Of a DNA stretch of 64,000 bases, positions 12,426-25,507 are shown in pieces (position 1 is the stretch's first letter; each line of letters starts with the position of its first letter). Source of the DNA: Plantago major (Eukaryota > Streptophyta > Magnoliopsida > Lamiales > Plantaginaceae); NCBI GenBank assembly GCA_026545765.1, contig CM048840.1, positions 33,941,259 to 34,005,258 of the forward strand, given 5' to 3'. Below the pieces are notes generated by a model. The model searched no databases and had not been told where the DNA came from. It worked only from the letters and a program-made list of their open reading frames with translations. The translations under genes were made by a program, and so were the position numbers.

Positions 12426-14700
12426 TATATAGCCTTAAGCTTCGAGGGATTTAAATCTATGACAAAAGGTCCAAAATGATACTATTAATTCTTCTTTTTG
12501 TAGTAAATTTTAACCAACTGAATCCTTTTTACTGGTATCGAATGCATCATCAATTCATCATTTGCTAAAAGAAAAAGGCGTGATTTATCTTTACAACTTG
12601 AAAACTTGGAGTCCATGCATTTTTGTGTTTGTACGGGAAATAATAGTAATAATGATTCAAGCACGAGGTTGGGTGAAGAGTTGGGTCATGGGTCCAATCC
12701 ACAATCGTGGAGGCATTTAACAAGACATGCTCTCAACTCAACCCAACTCAACTCAACTCAACATGGAGGAAAACATGGCCAACTCATACAACATGTTTGG
12801 ATGGATGTCTTTTGTCAAATGTTGTTGGAATTCGACTACATTTTGTCCTAAATTCATTAAACTGATTTTATTACGTGGTTTGTTTGCATGTTCATCAACT
12901 CTCACTAGATCTTCTTGCCTGTATATTTTTGAACTTACATATTTTATTGTCCTTATTTCTTTCTTTATTTTTGTATTGGGTAAGATGGTGCTTAGAGGTA
13001 AATAATTTTTTTGAGGAAAACATTGTACTTCTCCTGACATTACATTATATGCTTATTACCTTTTCCACAAAATTATCTTCTTTCAAATAATTCAAAATCT
13101 TCATTTCCAAGCACAAGCAACTAAGTTATACACGATTACACCGTGCCCTCGGTTTCATTTTTAAAATATTTTAAACCATTTTGCACGATTAAAATATAAT
13201 TTAACACGTCCAATTTCTTATCAAGTCATCCATTTTTTCACCTTAGATGTTAATTTTTCTAGCAACTTAAAATGATGCGAAGTAGAAATAAAAGTATGAC
13301 TTAGAAATAAGCATTGTTAAAAACTCTAGATTAATTGTACAAACAAATTCTAAACATCTCAATATTTTCATCCTCTCAAATATAATTTAACATAAAATTT
13401 CAATACACTCAAGTCTAAACCACTTGAAACTTCGTTCTTCTCTCTACATCTTTCGCAACATCAATCAGACAAAAAGAAGAATCTTTTTGTTTCTTCACAT
13501 TTTGAAAAGGGAGTAACTCTTCTCATTGACTGACATTTAAATAATTCAGCTAGATACGTAACTATGTTGTCAAGAAAATTATCAATATTATTAGTCAATA
13601 CGTATATGTTCTCAACATTTATGCATTTTCATATTACAAAAGAACCCATTTCATAAACAATGTAAACATTTTAATTAATAATATGAATGATTATATTGAT
13701 ACTATAGGTCCGTTTCTAGATAAGTCATCTAGACACTATATAACTTATATAGAGACCGTCTTTTCAGATACTTTGTGTTCGAGAGATTGCAAAATATTTT
13801 GACTTTTGCAATATATTAGAACTTATACATAGTATGTAACAACCCAATATTCATGTGTCAAGTTAACGCAAAGTTGAGTAAATTCGTTTTAGAGTCAAGT
13901 CAGGTTATGTTAAAGGTCAAGTCATAGGTTAAGTTGCGCGCATTGCATTAAGTCAAGACTAAAAGACGCAAAAGAAGCAAAGATAGAACCCTTAGGTCAT
14001 GGCACGTGCATGAAACTTGCTTAGTCGGTGGTTTGACTAACCCCTTATTTATAACACTTTTAGGTGATGAGCTGGAGCTACCTGGAGTCCTGGAGCGGGG
14101 ACTGGCGTTCCGGAGCAGTGATCATAGCCTACATCCGTTTATCATCATTGTTCACTTTTACATTTAAATCACGCATCGTACTATCACTTAAGAACTTTAT
14201 TTTCAAGTGCGGTTTGCGCAAGACATTTGCACGTTTATGCTTCCGCATTTTCACGCTTTATGTTCACGGATTTCATGATCACATGGACGTTTAGCACGTT
14301 TTGTGTCAGTTCACGGAGTAAGTTCAAATAAAGCCGCAACAATCGTTTTTACAAATTCACAATTTAGCGCGAATTATATTTTCCTTAATTCTGATCAGTT
14401 GACTTTTCCCAGTCAACCGTAATCAACTTTGACCATATATGAATCTTAAAATATAATAATTTAATACTTAATAATTTTATATTATGAAATATTACTTCTT
14501 TAATTTTTTTATATTTTTTATTGTTATAGTTTAGAAGTAAATCGCGGTTAAAGTTGGTTCTTTAAAAAGGACGGGGGAGTAGTAAGTAATAATAAGAAAA
14601 AAATAGGTGAAAATGAAAAAAAAGTGGAAAGGAGCAAAAGAAAGAAAGAGAGTAATTGGGGGCCTTGAAAAATAAAGAAAGAATGTCGGAGCAGAAAGAA
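12426..14700. other. Intergenic DNA with dispersed repeat copy
   Basis: No gene is recognised. A CTCAACTCAACC-type microsatellite lies near 12728-12762. About 13590-13770 is an inverted relative of 28780-28930. Near 14400-14580 a Stowaway-like right end (ACGGGGGAGTA) has internal inverted GTCAACCG/AAGTTGG words but no clear left end. Confidence 0.45.
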
Positions 14701-14730
14701 AGCGCAGTTTTGCCGCCCTAACCCTATATG

Positions 14731-14740
14731 TATATATACC
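14731..14740 (+). promoter_or_regulatory. TATA box and telo-box-like promoter of the Glu-rich protein gene
   Basis: TATATATACC lies 118-127 bp upstream of the ATG at 14858 and follows CCCTAACCCTA, a telo-box-like motif. A pyrimidine-rich leader (CTCTCCTCCG...) follows. This arrangement fits a constitutive plant promoter; strength and start site are not shown. Confidence 0.6.
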
Positions 14741-14857
14741 CTACCTCAACCCCTCACTCTCCTCCGCACTCATCATCTCCTCTTCTATAATCTCTCTTAC
14801 AATTTACAAATCTTTCAAATTCCCTTTCAACAGATAAAACCAAACATCTAATCAACA

Positions 14858-17046
14858 ATGGGAGCTTGTGCGACTAAGTTTAGCGTCTTGAAGGACGCTG
14901 GTGAAGCTCCGGCTCCTGCACCGGAGCTGCTCAGCAAAGAGCTCACGGCGGCGGAACTCGACGCCAAGAAGGAGGCTGTGACGGACGGTGATGAAGCCAG
15001 CCGCCAATCGCTCGGTAATTTGTTGATGGGCAATCAGGTAAAAAAATATACTAGTGATTGGTAATTCGTATTTTTTTTTTCTTTTCCAAATGTATGTCGA
15101 TTTACTGATTATTCGATTGGGGTAAATTTAGATTCCTCTGTAATTTAACTTAATTACTTGTTGTTCCTGGATTTTTAAATTGTAATTGCTGTTTTGACTT
15201 GCTTAGAATTGCTGGTGAATTTAGTATAGGCGGAATTGCTGGTGAATGTAATGTTGTTTATCCAATGCTCGTTTATGCCAAATTGACAATACATGGTTTG
15301 ATAAGAAGAGTTAGAACTGTGATTATTGTGTTGGAACTTGGAAATTGGAATTCATGATTTGTGTCTTAATTGAACAAAGGGAGAATCGGGTAGGAATAAT
15401 CGTGTAGTTGTTGTTAACACGTGATACACTCATCCAAGTTGCTAGCGTAGGATCCGAATTGATGGGTTGGCTTTAAAGGTCTCAGCTTTACACTATAATC
15501 AAACAATTTGAAGCAGGCTAAGTGTTTATCTTCACTATCTTTACACGATAATCAAACAAAAGGAATCGGCCAACTGTTTAACTTCATTGTCTTTACACTA
15601 TAGTCAAAGAATAGGGATCAGGCAAGTGTTTAACTTCTACCTTGTTTATGGTCTGAACTTGCAATTTACTTTGTTCAAGACAGGCCAAATCATTGCTTTT
15701 TTTTGTTAGGATTCATTGTAGAAATTTTTGACTTTTTTGCTGGTATGTTTGGCCGTGTTCCGTTTGATTTTGGGGAGGACGGGTGGTTTGCATACATCTG
15801 TCTGTTACCTGTAATTCTAGTTTGAGCGTTCGCGATTTTCTTTTCTTTGTGTTGGATGTTCATTGAAAAGACAACGAAACAGGTCATCTTCTATTTCCCC
15901 ACCACTTGTTGACCTTTTTGTCTATCTACACAATGATTCTTGCCATCTTGAGAGCTATTACTTATTCTGTGCCCCATCTGGTTTCTTCTCTTTTTATCTG
16001 TCACCCTGATTGAAGGCATAAAAGTTGCACATGTGCTTTGTTAATAGAACGGTTTTCTTTAGTAGAATATGCCATCATGTATTATAGTAGAGAATCATGT
16101 TGGTCTTTTGTAGCAGGATTATACTGTAACTGGATAGCAATTTGATTTAGAATGCAGAACTCTTCGCAAAGAGTGCATGAATTATCTACTTGGCAAAATA
16201 TATGTAAATGTGTCACTTTGATATACCTGATCTTTTCTCATGAAGATTGTTTCAACAATTTAACAGAAGGAAGGTGAAAAAGCAACGTCAGAGCAAGAGA
16301 AACAAGAGAAGGCTACAGAGGCCACAAACCAAGATGAGGTGGTTGTTAAATCTATTGAAACAGTTACTGATGGTCCAGTCAAGTGTGAAACTAAAGAAGT
16401 GGTAGCCGTTGATGCGCCTAAGGCAGAGGAAGAGAAAATGGAGGAGAAAGCAGAAGCAACGGAAGCCCCACATGCTGAGGAAAAGAAGACGGAGGAGAAA
16501 GTAGAAACAGCAGAATCCCCAAAGGCAGAGGAAAAGAAAGCAGAAACAAAGGAAGCCCCAAAGGCAGAGGAAAAGAAAACCGAGGAGAAAGCAGAAACAG
16601 CAGAATCCCTAAAGGCAGAGGAAAAGGAAACTGAGGAAAAAGTAGAAGTAACAGAATCCCCAATGGCAGAGGAAAAGGAAGTAGAAGTAACAGAATCCCC
16701 AAAGGCAGAGGAAAAGAAAGTAGAAGTAACAGGAGCCCCAAAGGCAGAGGAAAAGAAAGTAGAAGCAACAGAAGCTCCAGAGACAGAGGAAAAGAAATGC
16801 GAGGCAAAAGGAGAAGCTCTGGAAGCTCCAGAGGCAGAGGAAAAGAAACCCGAGGCAAAAGTAGATGCTGTAGAAGCTCCAAAGACAGAGGAAAAGAAAA
16901 CTGAGGAGAAAGTAGAAGATAAACAAGTGGTTGAGTCACCAGAAAAAACCGAGAAAAAGAAACCCGAAGAGGAAACCATAAAACCAGAAGTAAAGAATAC
17001 TGAGGAGCAGAAACCAGCTTCTTATGCAGATACGCTTAAAGCCTGA
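14858..17046 (+). CDS. Acidic repeat protein with N-terminal MGxC acylation motif, 2 exons
   Basis: Exons 14858-15037 and 16267-17046 join in phase 0 (CAG|GTA donor, ACAG|AAG acceptor) to give 319 residues. The N-terminus MGACATKFSVLK has Gly2 and Cys4, the usual signal for N-myristoylation plus palmitoylation, so plasma-membrane anchoring is inferred. Exon 1 is Ala/Pro-rich. Exon 2 is almost entirely Glu/Lys/Ala and holds about a dozen degenerate repeats of the type APKAEEKKTEEKAE (residues about 85-300), predicted disordered or helical. No enzyme domain is visible. Plant databases contain similar proteins beginning MGxCATK, usually named only as Glu-rich or neurofilament-like, and their function is unknown to me. 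The 1.2-kb intron separates the anchor exon from the repeat exon. The low-complexity repeat could differ in copy number between alleles. Long frames on the opposite strand are by-products of the repeat. Confidence 0.88.
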
Positions 17047-17567
17047 CAAGAACACAAGGTTGTCAAAAAATGACTTAGCTTCCAAATCATGGATGATAAA
17101 TGCGCAGGACCTTAAAAGCTGATAATTATATGGATTAGTGATGTGAGTGAGAGTGTGATTTTGATGTGTGATGAGTTTCCTGACTCAAATTTTCACCTTT
17201 TTGTTTGTGATTTGGATGTCTGATTCGTTATGTTCTTTGCTCTGAATTTGTGACCAAACACCATTAGATTTCTATATTGAATTTTTTATCAGTAGAAACC
17301 GTGATTCTCAAACGACTCAAACCCAAATACAGAATTTTTTCGATCCAAATAGAGAGGCTACGTAATTTGAATGACATATTTCTTCAATCTTTACTCATAG
17401 TAGTATATTTTGAACTGCAAATTTGCAGCTCATTCTAAAAATATGAAGTTCATACTCATCCAAGAATTTCTGAACAGAAACATCAATAAAATGTAATCTC
17501 ACAGAGTGGATAAAAGGTTTCTCTTTATTTGAATGTCTCTCAACCTAATAAACATCAACTCATAATC
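17047..17567. other. 3' flanks of two convergent genes
   Basis: Short intergenic interval between the acidic repeat protein gene (+) and the WAT1-related gene (-). It presumably contains both 3' UTRs; no further gene is seen. Confidence 0.6.
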
Positions 17568-17824
17568 TCATACTCCGATAGCAGTCTCAGAAGATTTTTC
17601 TTCACCTGTTATTTTGCCAGGAATAGACGCAGAATTGCCACCTGTTTGATTTATCCCTGAAGATTTCTTCTCCATAACACCTTCACCACTGCCTTGGGTC
17701 CCTGGGTCAGCCATCTCCGTATCCTTGGATTTTCCCCAGAGCACAGTGTATAATCCCACGATGATGAACACCGATCCTATCATGCTAAACACATAACAGT
17801 AGACTAATGTTAGTATATCAGCAC

Positions 17825-17856
<32 letters not shown>

Positions 17857-19342
17857 GGTTGTATTAGCTGAAAAGTGGGAAAATGAAGATATAAGAGTAT
17901 ACATTACCTTCCCAAAGTTAAATTATAACCAAGAAAAAATGAGACAAGCAGGGCGACAATACAAGACCCAACGGGGTGAATGACGCTACAAATAAAGGGC
18001 CTTTCACCCTAGTTCCCCATGCTGTTATCACTGTTTCAAATCCTGTTCCAATAATTCCCTACAACCAAAAATTTACTAAATTATGGAAAAGAAAAAGTTC
18101 TAAAGTATTACATGACACAAAAAGAGTTCTGAAACGGCTTTCCTGCCTGGAAAATGATATTGTTTTTGTACCATGTAACCAGCAGCTAAAAGTCTGAAGT
18201 TGAAGCCAAGTTTCCAATCATTCAAACTATGTGATCGGCACAATGCGTAGACTCCTGATATGATTGCTCCAGTGAAACAGATAAATGCACTGCTTGAAAA
18301 GTGAGGGTATCCCTGACTCATTTTCGTCTGTGTATAATCAAGAGAGAAACTATAATGACTTAAAAACCTAATATTATCTGACACAACATAATCCAATTTG
18401 AAAATGTGAAGCTACCTGTAGAAGCAACCAGGTTGCATAAATAATGCAACTTAACAGCGCTAATAAGCAGCCAAGGACATGATTATGTTTCGCAGGTGGC
18501 TGCACAACACTTTGTTGGTGGTGACTGAATTTTGTCGACCACAGTGTGATGGTCATGCCCTCGTAAAGTGTTAAAATCATTGCTCCACCAAGGCCTAATG
18601 CTGTTCCTATAACCTTTGCTTTTCCTGATGATCTTCGTATTTCTATTCTTTCCATCCTGTGTACCAAAAAGCTTTCATATTAACATTTCCGTGTGGCACT
18701 TGGCGACTAGTGACATTTTCAATATTTGGTAATGGTAAGAAAGAAGTACCTGAATATAACGGCCAGGAGCAGCGTCAGTGCTGGAATGGTATTAGTCATG
18801 GATGTTGCTACTGTTGCAGTAGTTAACGTCAAACATGCGGCATACGTATTGCTTCCTAGTGCTCCCCTGCAATTGATTTTTTTCTCCATCCTTACAAGAA
18901 CTCAACAACAGAAGGAAATGAGTATAAGAAAATTTACCCCAAAAATCCAATTGCTAGACCTTGGCAAGCTATCTTCCAGGTCATTTTTGGCCTTGTATTT
19001 CTGCAGAAGTAAATTACTAATTAGAAATGAGATACTTTATGAAATTAAGCTACCATTTGTTATACTGCATTACTAAACTAACTACACAAATTCTTTCAAC
19101 AAGCTGAGGTCAATGTTAGATCCATAAAAATGTGAAATGTACCTTTCAATAAGAAAAGCCAAAGGAGCAATGGCAATCGCAGCAAAGAGCATCCGGTAGA
19201 ACACCAATATATCAACCTTCATTCCACCAGCGAATGCAAGTTTGTAGACGATACCAACTCCTGCGAATACTATCTTTTCCAGTACCAACGCCATTACTGG
19301 CTTAACATCCCGTAATGCAGCACCAACTTTAGGAGAAACCAT
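17568..19342 (-). CDS. WAT1-related transporter with a one-base frameshift in exon 6
   Basis: Minus-strand exons are 19143-19342, 18938-19000, 18750-18866, 18416-18656, 18172-18327, 17908-18058 and 17568-17784. All splice sites look normal, and the structure mirrors the paralogue at 29.4-31.3 kb. Exon 6 is 151 nt where both other genes have 152. Against the 29-31 kb paralogue, one base is missing from a short T-run (plus-strand A-run at about 17958-17959), changing the frame just after the FTPLGLV segment. A stop then appears at 17918-17920, still in exon 6, so the last transmembrane helix and tail (GLYTVLWGK...) are lost unless the base is restored. With one more base the protein would be 381 residues. 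Seen: VKPVMALVLEKIVFAG start, YRMLFAAIAIAPLAF, WGTRVKGPLF. Either a very young pseudogene, a truncated allele or a sequencing error in a homopolymer. Confidence 0.85.
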
Positions 19343-20263
19343 CTTAACTTGATAGAAAACTGAAAGGAAATGAAGTGCAATGAGTTATATAAGATTGAAG
19401 AAATTAGACAATTTCAAGATTTTAGCTCTTGAGTCTCAACTCTAATGTTAACTGATCACATTCATCAGTAGTTATATAATGTCAAGATTACGCGTTTTAA
19501 ACAACATCACATATAAAAGAGGTAGAATATTTAGGTAGTGTGACAATGTAAAGAACATATAGTAAATGGAAAAGAAGTAAATTATTAAATGCAACCATTT
19601 CCTTGTCCTAAACTCATTTTGTCCTAGGAATAATGTATTATTCCAAATATGACAGAAAGATTACTATATTCGGAATGGTACACCTAAAGTGCAAAACTGG
19701 AAGATTTGTTATGATTTGGAGGAGTATTCACTTACTGCAATGTGCATGAGATGAACTACACCTACTAGTTGAATGAATATGAATGCAAAGAAAAATAGCG
19801 AAATACTAACATGCGATAGATAAATTTTGGTACCGGATTGATGAATTTAGATAGAGCGAAATGAAAGAGTTACTGGAGTCGAACTAGTTCACATTAATCC
19901 CAAACAATGAACAAGAGTTGCAGGAGCCTAACTACCAAGAACAATTTGAATTATCTAGCTATGGCGCCTTTTAACACCGATTAGCCTAGACGCAAGAGAA
20001 CCTCGTGCTACACACATAAACCTTACAATAGAGTTCTTGAGAGTATGAATGTAAACTCCATGGGATGGTTTATAATAAAAGATATTGCATTAATTAGTGC
20101 AATTAATAATTTACCAATAATGAGTGATTTTTGGGGCTCATGGATCCCACCAACCACGCCCTCTAGCCAATGGGCCACCAACCCCTAATGGGCTTCCCCT
20201 GGGAGGTAAGTTCAGCCCACTCCAAGACTTATTCCCACTTGTTGATCTTCCATAAATACCCGT
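19343..20263. other. Upstream region of the frameshifted WAT1-related gene
   Basis: About 19343-19760 resembles 31286-31600 upstream of the paralogue: shared AGTTATATAATGTCAAGAT block, CATTTGCTTGTCCTA-type block and ACACCTACTAGTT word. The duplication therefore included the promoter. No gene is seen in the interval. Confidence 0.6.
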
Positions 20264-21087
20264 TAGTTGGAATTTTAGTGAATGATTGAGCTTTCAATTC
20301 ATTCGATGAATTGGTCAATGAGGTCCAACACGTCGGAAACAAGAATTCCGTGTAATTGTATATCTCGTTGTTAAAACGAATTACACTTTATGTACTAAGT
20401 CACTAAAATCGCCAAGTGGTGAAAGGGTGATTAATGCATTAAGTGTGTTTGATCAATACATGGGTCATCTTAAACATGAGGATTCGTAATCCTATGTGCT
20501 AAAATTCGGGTTGAAGAGCAAAGTAATCGAAAGGAAAGGAGAAAAATCGAATCTGAGAGGAAAAACTGGGAGCTCATGGTCCGCGTGATGAAAGTTTACA
20601 TCCAATGCGGTTGGTGCCTGAACAGGCGCGATTTCCTCCGAAAATTCAAATTTTTCCTGGTCTTTTCATGAATAGACACTTCCTTTAAGTTAAAGAATTG
20701 TGTCCCTTTCAACTTGTGTCTATTGAATGAAGAGTTAACACCTTTAGTAGAAGGATATAACTCTTGAGAAAGATCACCAAACGAGTATAAATATGTGGAG
20801 AAGTTCTTCACAAGAACATACATCACATTCCCTACTTGTTTCTTTCCTCTTGCTCTTTTGTGCATCCTTAATTACACACTCAAACTAAGGTTCGGCAGAC
20901 TCGGCTATCGGAGTGCAACCTAGCCGTTTAAGAGAAGTTTTATCCTGGGAGACTGTTGCAAGCAACCCGTGTGCACCGTAGCGGGGCAACAAAGTCTTAA
21001 GGAGAGATAGTCAAACTATCGACTCTTCTCGGCCCTGTTTTCTTCTTCTCTACTTCCATACCCGCAGATACCTACCATATTCCTACA
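20264..21087 (+). repeat. Left LTR of the Copia element
   Basis: About 824 bp, ending CTACA. Contains a TATAAATA box at 20786-20793, likely the U3 promoter, and a CAGGCGCGATTTCCTCC block identical in the right LTR. Confidence 0.85.
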
Positions 21088-21120
21088 ATATTAAGACTTT
21101 ATCTGTTTGTGGAAGTACAT

Positions 21121-24100
21121 GAAGATGTCTACTCCTGTGAATGACGTTGTTGGTGGAAGAAACTTCAAAAGCTGGAGGCAAAAGATGAAAGGGGCTTTCG
21201 ATGCTTGGTCGCACATCGACATTCTCTGTAAGATTTACATTTTGAATTGTCTTTCAGATTATCTTCACTCTGTTTAATGTACTGTCTCTTCCGCCAAATC
21301 CATTCGGGAATTGTTGGAAAAGAAGAATAGTTCTGAAGTTGCTGGCATGAAGAAATTCATGGTAGCAAATTTTCTGAAATTAAAAAATGATGGACTCTAA
21401 ACCTGTGGGGGGTTTAGTTGAAGAATTCCAAATGCTTTTGCATGTCTTGGATTATGAGAACTTGAAACACAATGAATCCTTCTTGGCGGCTGCTTTAATT
21501 GAGAAATTACATCATTCGTGGGATGAATTTTCAAGTTACTTGAATCTTAAATCCAAGGAGATGAAGTTGGAAAACTTTATTATCAAACTCCAGATTCTGG
21601 AGGATAATAGGAAGGCTTTGAACAAAGGGAAACAACCCATTTTTGCAAAGGCGCACTTGGTTGAGACCAAGGGTACACCTTCTACTGTGGATAGGACTTC
21701 AGAATTCTCTGCGGTTGTGCTTGAAGCAAATTTGGTGGAAAATTCTGGAGCCTGGTGGTTAGACACCGGAGCTACTCGCCACATATGCTCCGATAAAAGT
21801 GTCTTCTCGAACTACACTCCGGTGAGCAACAAGAGGCTGATCATGGGAAACCATGCAAGCTCTGAAGTTGCCAGTGTTGGAAGTGTGGTCCTCCAAATGA
21901 CTTCTGAGAAGACGCTTGTTCTCAAAGAAGTGTTTCATGTCCCGGACATGAAGAAGAACTTGGTTTCAGGATCACTCTTGGTGAAGGCTGGCTTTAAGTT
22001 AGTCTTTGAATCTGGGAAGTTTGTAATCACCAAGTTTGGTGAATTTGTTGGAAGAGGTTACGTCGCTGACGGGCTCTTCAAGTTGAATGAAAACTCTGTA
22101 ATGCATAAGTCAATAAATGGGAAGAATGTTTCTTCTTACCTTGTTGAGCAACCTTATTTATGGTATTATAGATTAGGACATGTCAACTACAAATCGTTAC
22201 AAACTCTTGCAAAACTCAAGTTGTTGCCTGGTATCAACTTTAACGACCATCAGAAATGTGGGGTGTGTGTTGAAGCAAAACTAAAAAAGTCTCCCTTTCC
22301 CTATGTGGAAAGAAGTTCTTCCCCTCTCGAATTAATCCACAGTGACTTATGTGATTTGAAATTCGTGCAAACAAGAGGAGGAAAGAAATACTTTGTGACA
22401 TTCATAGATGATTGTACAAGGTGTTGTTATGTTTACTTGCTGAGAAGCAAAGATGAGACCTTGGAGGCTTTCAAAAACTACAAAACTGAAGTTGAGAACT
22501 GACTTATCTGCAGTATCAAGTCAATACTGTGATCGTGGTGGGGAATGCGCGTATCAAGTCACTGCGCGTATCATTCATCAAACAACAGCCCCCTACTCTC
22601 CTCAATCGAATGGAATTGCTGAACGCAAAAAACAGGACATTGAAGGAGAGGATGAATGCTATGTTGTTAAATTTTGGGCTTCCTCAGAATTTGTGGGGTG
22701 AGGCCATTCTAACGGCTAATAAGATTCTAAACAGAATTCCCCGGAAGAAAAGCAACAAAAATCCATATGAACTATGGAGAGGTCACCCCCATCTTACAAG
22801 ATGCTCAAAGTGTGGGGTTGCTTGGAAAAGGTAGAAGTGCCCAAGCCAAAGCAGGTTAAGATTGGTCCTAAAACTATAGATTGCAGTTTCCTAGGATATG
22901 CAAATAATAGTAGTGCTTATCGATTCTTAGTCCATCGGTCTAAGATAGGTGATGTACATGTTGGGACAATCATAGAATTAAGGGATGCTGAATTCTTTGA
23001 AGATACCTTTCCTAGGAAGGAAAAGAAGGACTTGGCTTTCTTTAAAAGTCAAGTGGGTGAATTTGGTGAGAATGAAAATTCTGGACCAAATGAACTTGAT
23101 GGATCAAACGTGGGGTCTTCCTCTTCTAGCATTTTACCTAGTTCAAGCCAAGAGATAACCAAGGCTCATGGTCTTGAATCTAGTGTCTTCCTTCAATCTG
23201 ACTCACCAACTCAAGAGAATAAAAAGGCTCATGATGTTGCCAGGGGAAGAAAGCGATCTAGTAGTTCAATATAAGAGAATTCCAAGGCTCATGACATTGA
23301 ACCAAGACGTAGCAAAAGGGCTAGAAAGAAGAAAGAATTTGGTCATGATTTTCTGACCTTCTTGGTAGAAAATGACCCGAATACAATCAAGCAATCATTG
23401 TCAACTCCTGAGGCTCCTCTTTGGAAGGAAGCCATAGAGAGTGAAATTGGGTCCATCCTGCAAAATCACACTTGGGTATTGGCTGACCTCCGTTTAGGGA
23501 TTAAGCCTTTAAGGTGCAAGTAGATTCTGAAGCGAAAGCTTAAGACGGATGGAACAATTGACAAGTATAAGGCCAGATTGGTGGTACAGGGGTACCTCAA
23601 AAGGAAGGTCTAGACTACTTCGACATATACGCTCCTGTGTCTAGATTAACTTCCATAAGAGTATTTATAGCCATTGCTGCTTTGCATGACTTAGAAATAC
23701 ATCAAATGGATGTTAAAACAACTTTTCTCAATGGTGAATCGGAGGAAGAAATTTACATGGAACAACCTGAAGGGTATGTGGTTCCAAGACAAGAGGGCAA
23801 AGTTTGCCGCCTTGTAAAATCATTGTACGGGCTGAAACAGGCTCCTAAACAATGTCATGAGAAATTTGACAACTCGTTATTGTCAAAAGGATTCTCAATA
23901 AATGAATGTGACAAATGCATTTACGTGAAAGGGGATTCCAATTCCTTCGTGATGATTTGTCTGTATGTGGATGACTTGCTCATCACATGTAGTAGTTACA
24001 AGTTAATACTTGAGACTAAATCCATGTTGAAAAATCGTTTTGACATGAAGGACATGGGAATCGCTGATGTGATTCTGGGAATTAAGATTTCCAAGACTTC

Positions 24101-24887
24101 TGATGGTTTGGTACTTTCGCAATCTCATTACATTGAAAATGTATTGAAGAGATTTGAAGTTCATGGTTTATCACCATTGAAAGCACCAATGGATATGAGC
24201 AAGAACATTGCTAAACATCGGGATCCTCCTGTGTGTTAAGATAGGCATGCGCAAGTAATTGGCTGCCTAATGTACATTGCTAACTATACACGTCCTGACA
24301 TTGCTTATCCTGTCAACAAGTTGGCAAGGTCCACACGCAATCCAGGAGTCGACCATTGGACAGCGTTGGAAAGGATATTGAGATATCTAAAACACACGCT
24401 TAAGAATGGTCTGCATTACTCCAAATATCCTGCTGTGTTAGAAGGGTTTTCTGATGCTAAATGGATATCTGATATTAAGAACTGCAAGTCCACTAGTGGT
24501 TATGTTTTTACCATTGGTGGTGGGGTAGTGTCTTGGAAATCCTCCAAACAAACTCTGGTTTCTAGGTCAACCATGGAATCTGAGTTTATTGCTTTAGACA
24601 AAGCTGGAGAAGAAGCGGAGTTGCTCCGTGAGTTTTTTGAAGATATCCCTTGTTGGGATAAACCCGTGCCTTCAGTAACGATTAACTGTGACAGTCAATC
24701 TGCATTTGGAAGGGCACGAAGTAACATGTACAATGGCAAGTCTAGACACATTCGTCGTAAACATAAGACCATTAGAGAATTGCTCTCAACGGGTGTTATT
24801 TCTTTGGATTATGTGAAATCTAAAGACAATATTGCGGATCCGTTAACGAAAGGCCTTTCAGGGGGGGCAAACACTGTTTCTGTCTAA
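21121..24887 (+). pseudogene. Broken copia gag-pol
   Basis: A start near 21121 reads a UBN2-type gag N-terminus but stops appear from about 21276. 21387-22502 reads gag remainder, the protease active site in WWLDTGATRHIC, a GAG-pre-integrase zinc region (HVNYKSL...CGVCVEAK) and the integrase start HSDLCD...FIDDCTR, then a stop. A deletion removes mid-integrase; IIHQTTAPYSPQSNG and AERK follow in shifted frames (22501-23274). Reverse transcriptase is interrupted by an in-frame TAG at 23521-23523 and a shift near 23590, then is open at 23637-24239 with MDVKTTFLNG, LYGLKQAP and YVDD. RNase H is open at 24270-24887 ([33 protein letters not shown]). The gag zinc knuckle is absent. It cannot encode a working polyprotein. 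Plant mobile element, no host role inferred. Confidence 0.92.
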
Positions 24888-25507
24888 GGGAATGGGGTTA
24901 AAACCCATGTCTTAAAGAATCCTTGCAGTGGTAACCCAACCATACTGATTGGAGATCCCAAGAATTTGGTTCAATGTGGAAAACTAAGCTGTAAGGATTC
25001 GTCGAGCGCTTCGAGGGTGTTTTTGCAACACTAAGAAGTATGAGCACTTCGGATTATGTAACTTGTGACTATAACTCCAAAGCATATTCCCACGTAAGAC
25101 ATAAGTGCTACCTGCAGAATGGGTAAAGGGTGAGTTCATGGAACTCTTAATGATTCTCAAAGTTTGAAGCTCAAATGGGGTATTGGCAGGATACTCTTGT
25201 TGAGAAGTCACATATGCAAGTGTGAGGACTGGCCGCCCTAGAAACACACTTGTGAAACCAGGCGTGTCCATGGCCACAATGGACAAATGATAAGAATCTG
25301 AAACGAGTGCAGGGTTATATTAGTGTGGGTACTTTTGTCTTGGTATACACAAAATGCCGACCGGTTCAAGGCATCACGTCCACCGCGTGGCAAGTATATC
25401 CGAAGGTATTTTGCTAGGGAAGATTCAAAGCCGAAAGGTATCTATCCTGATGCTATTATAATCCGCCGGTAAGGTGCATGTGCATCAATTCCCTTTCATG
25501 TGGGGAT

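Noticed and set aside
12753-13040. Overlapping frames on both strands of 81-95 codons
   Set aside because: Arise from a CTCAACTCAAC microsatellite and AT-rich sequence; no support for expression or family.
16260-16979. Long minus-strand open frames (239, 173 and 105 codons) opposite the acidic-repeat exon
   Set aside because: They are antisense to a GAG/GAA-rich coding repeat, giving Ser/Phe/Leu low-complexity translations with no splice context or family match.
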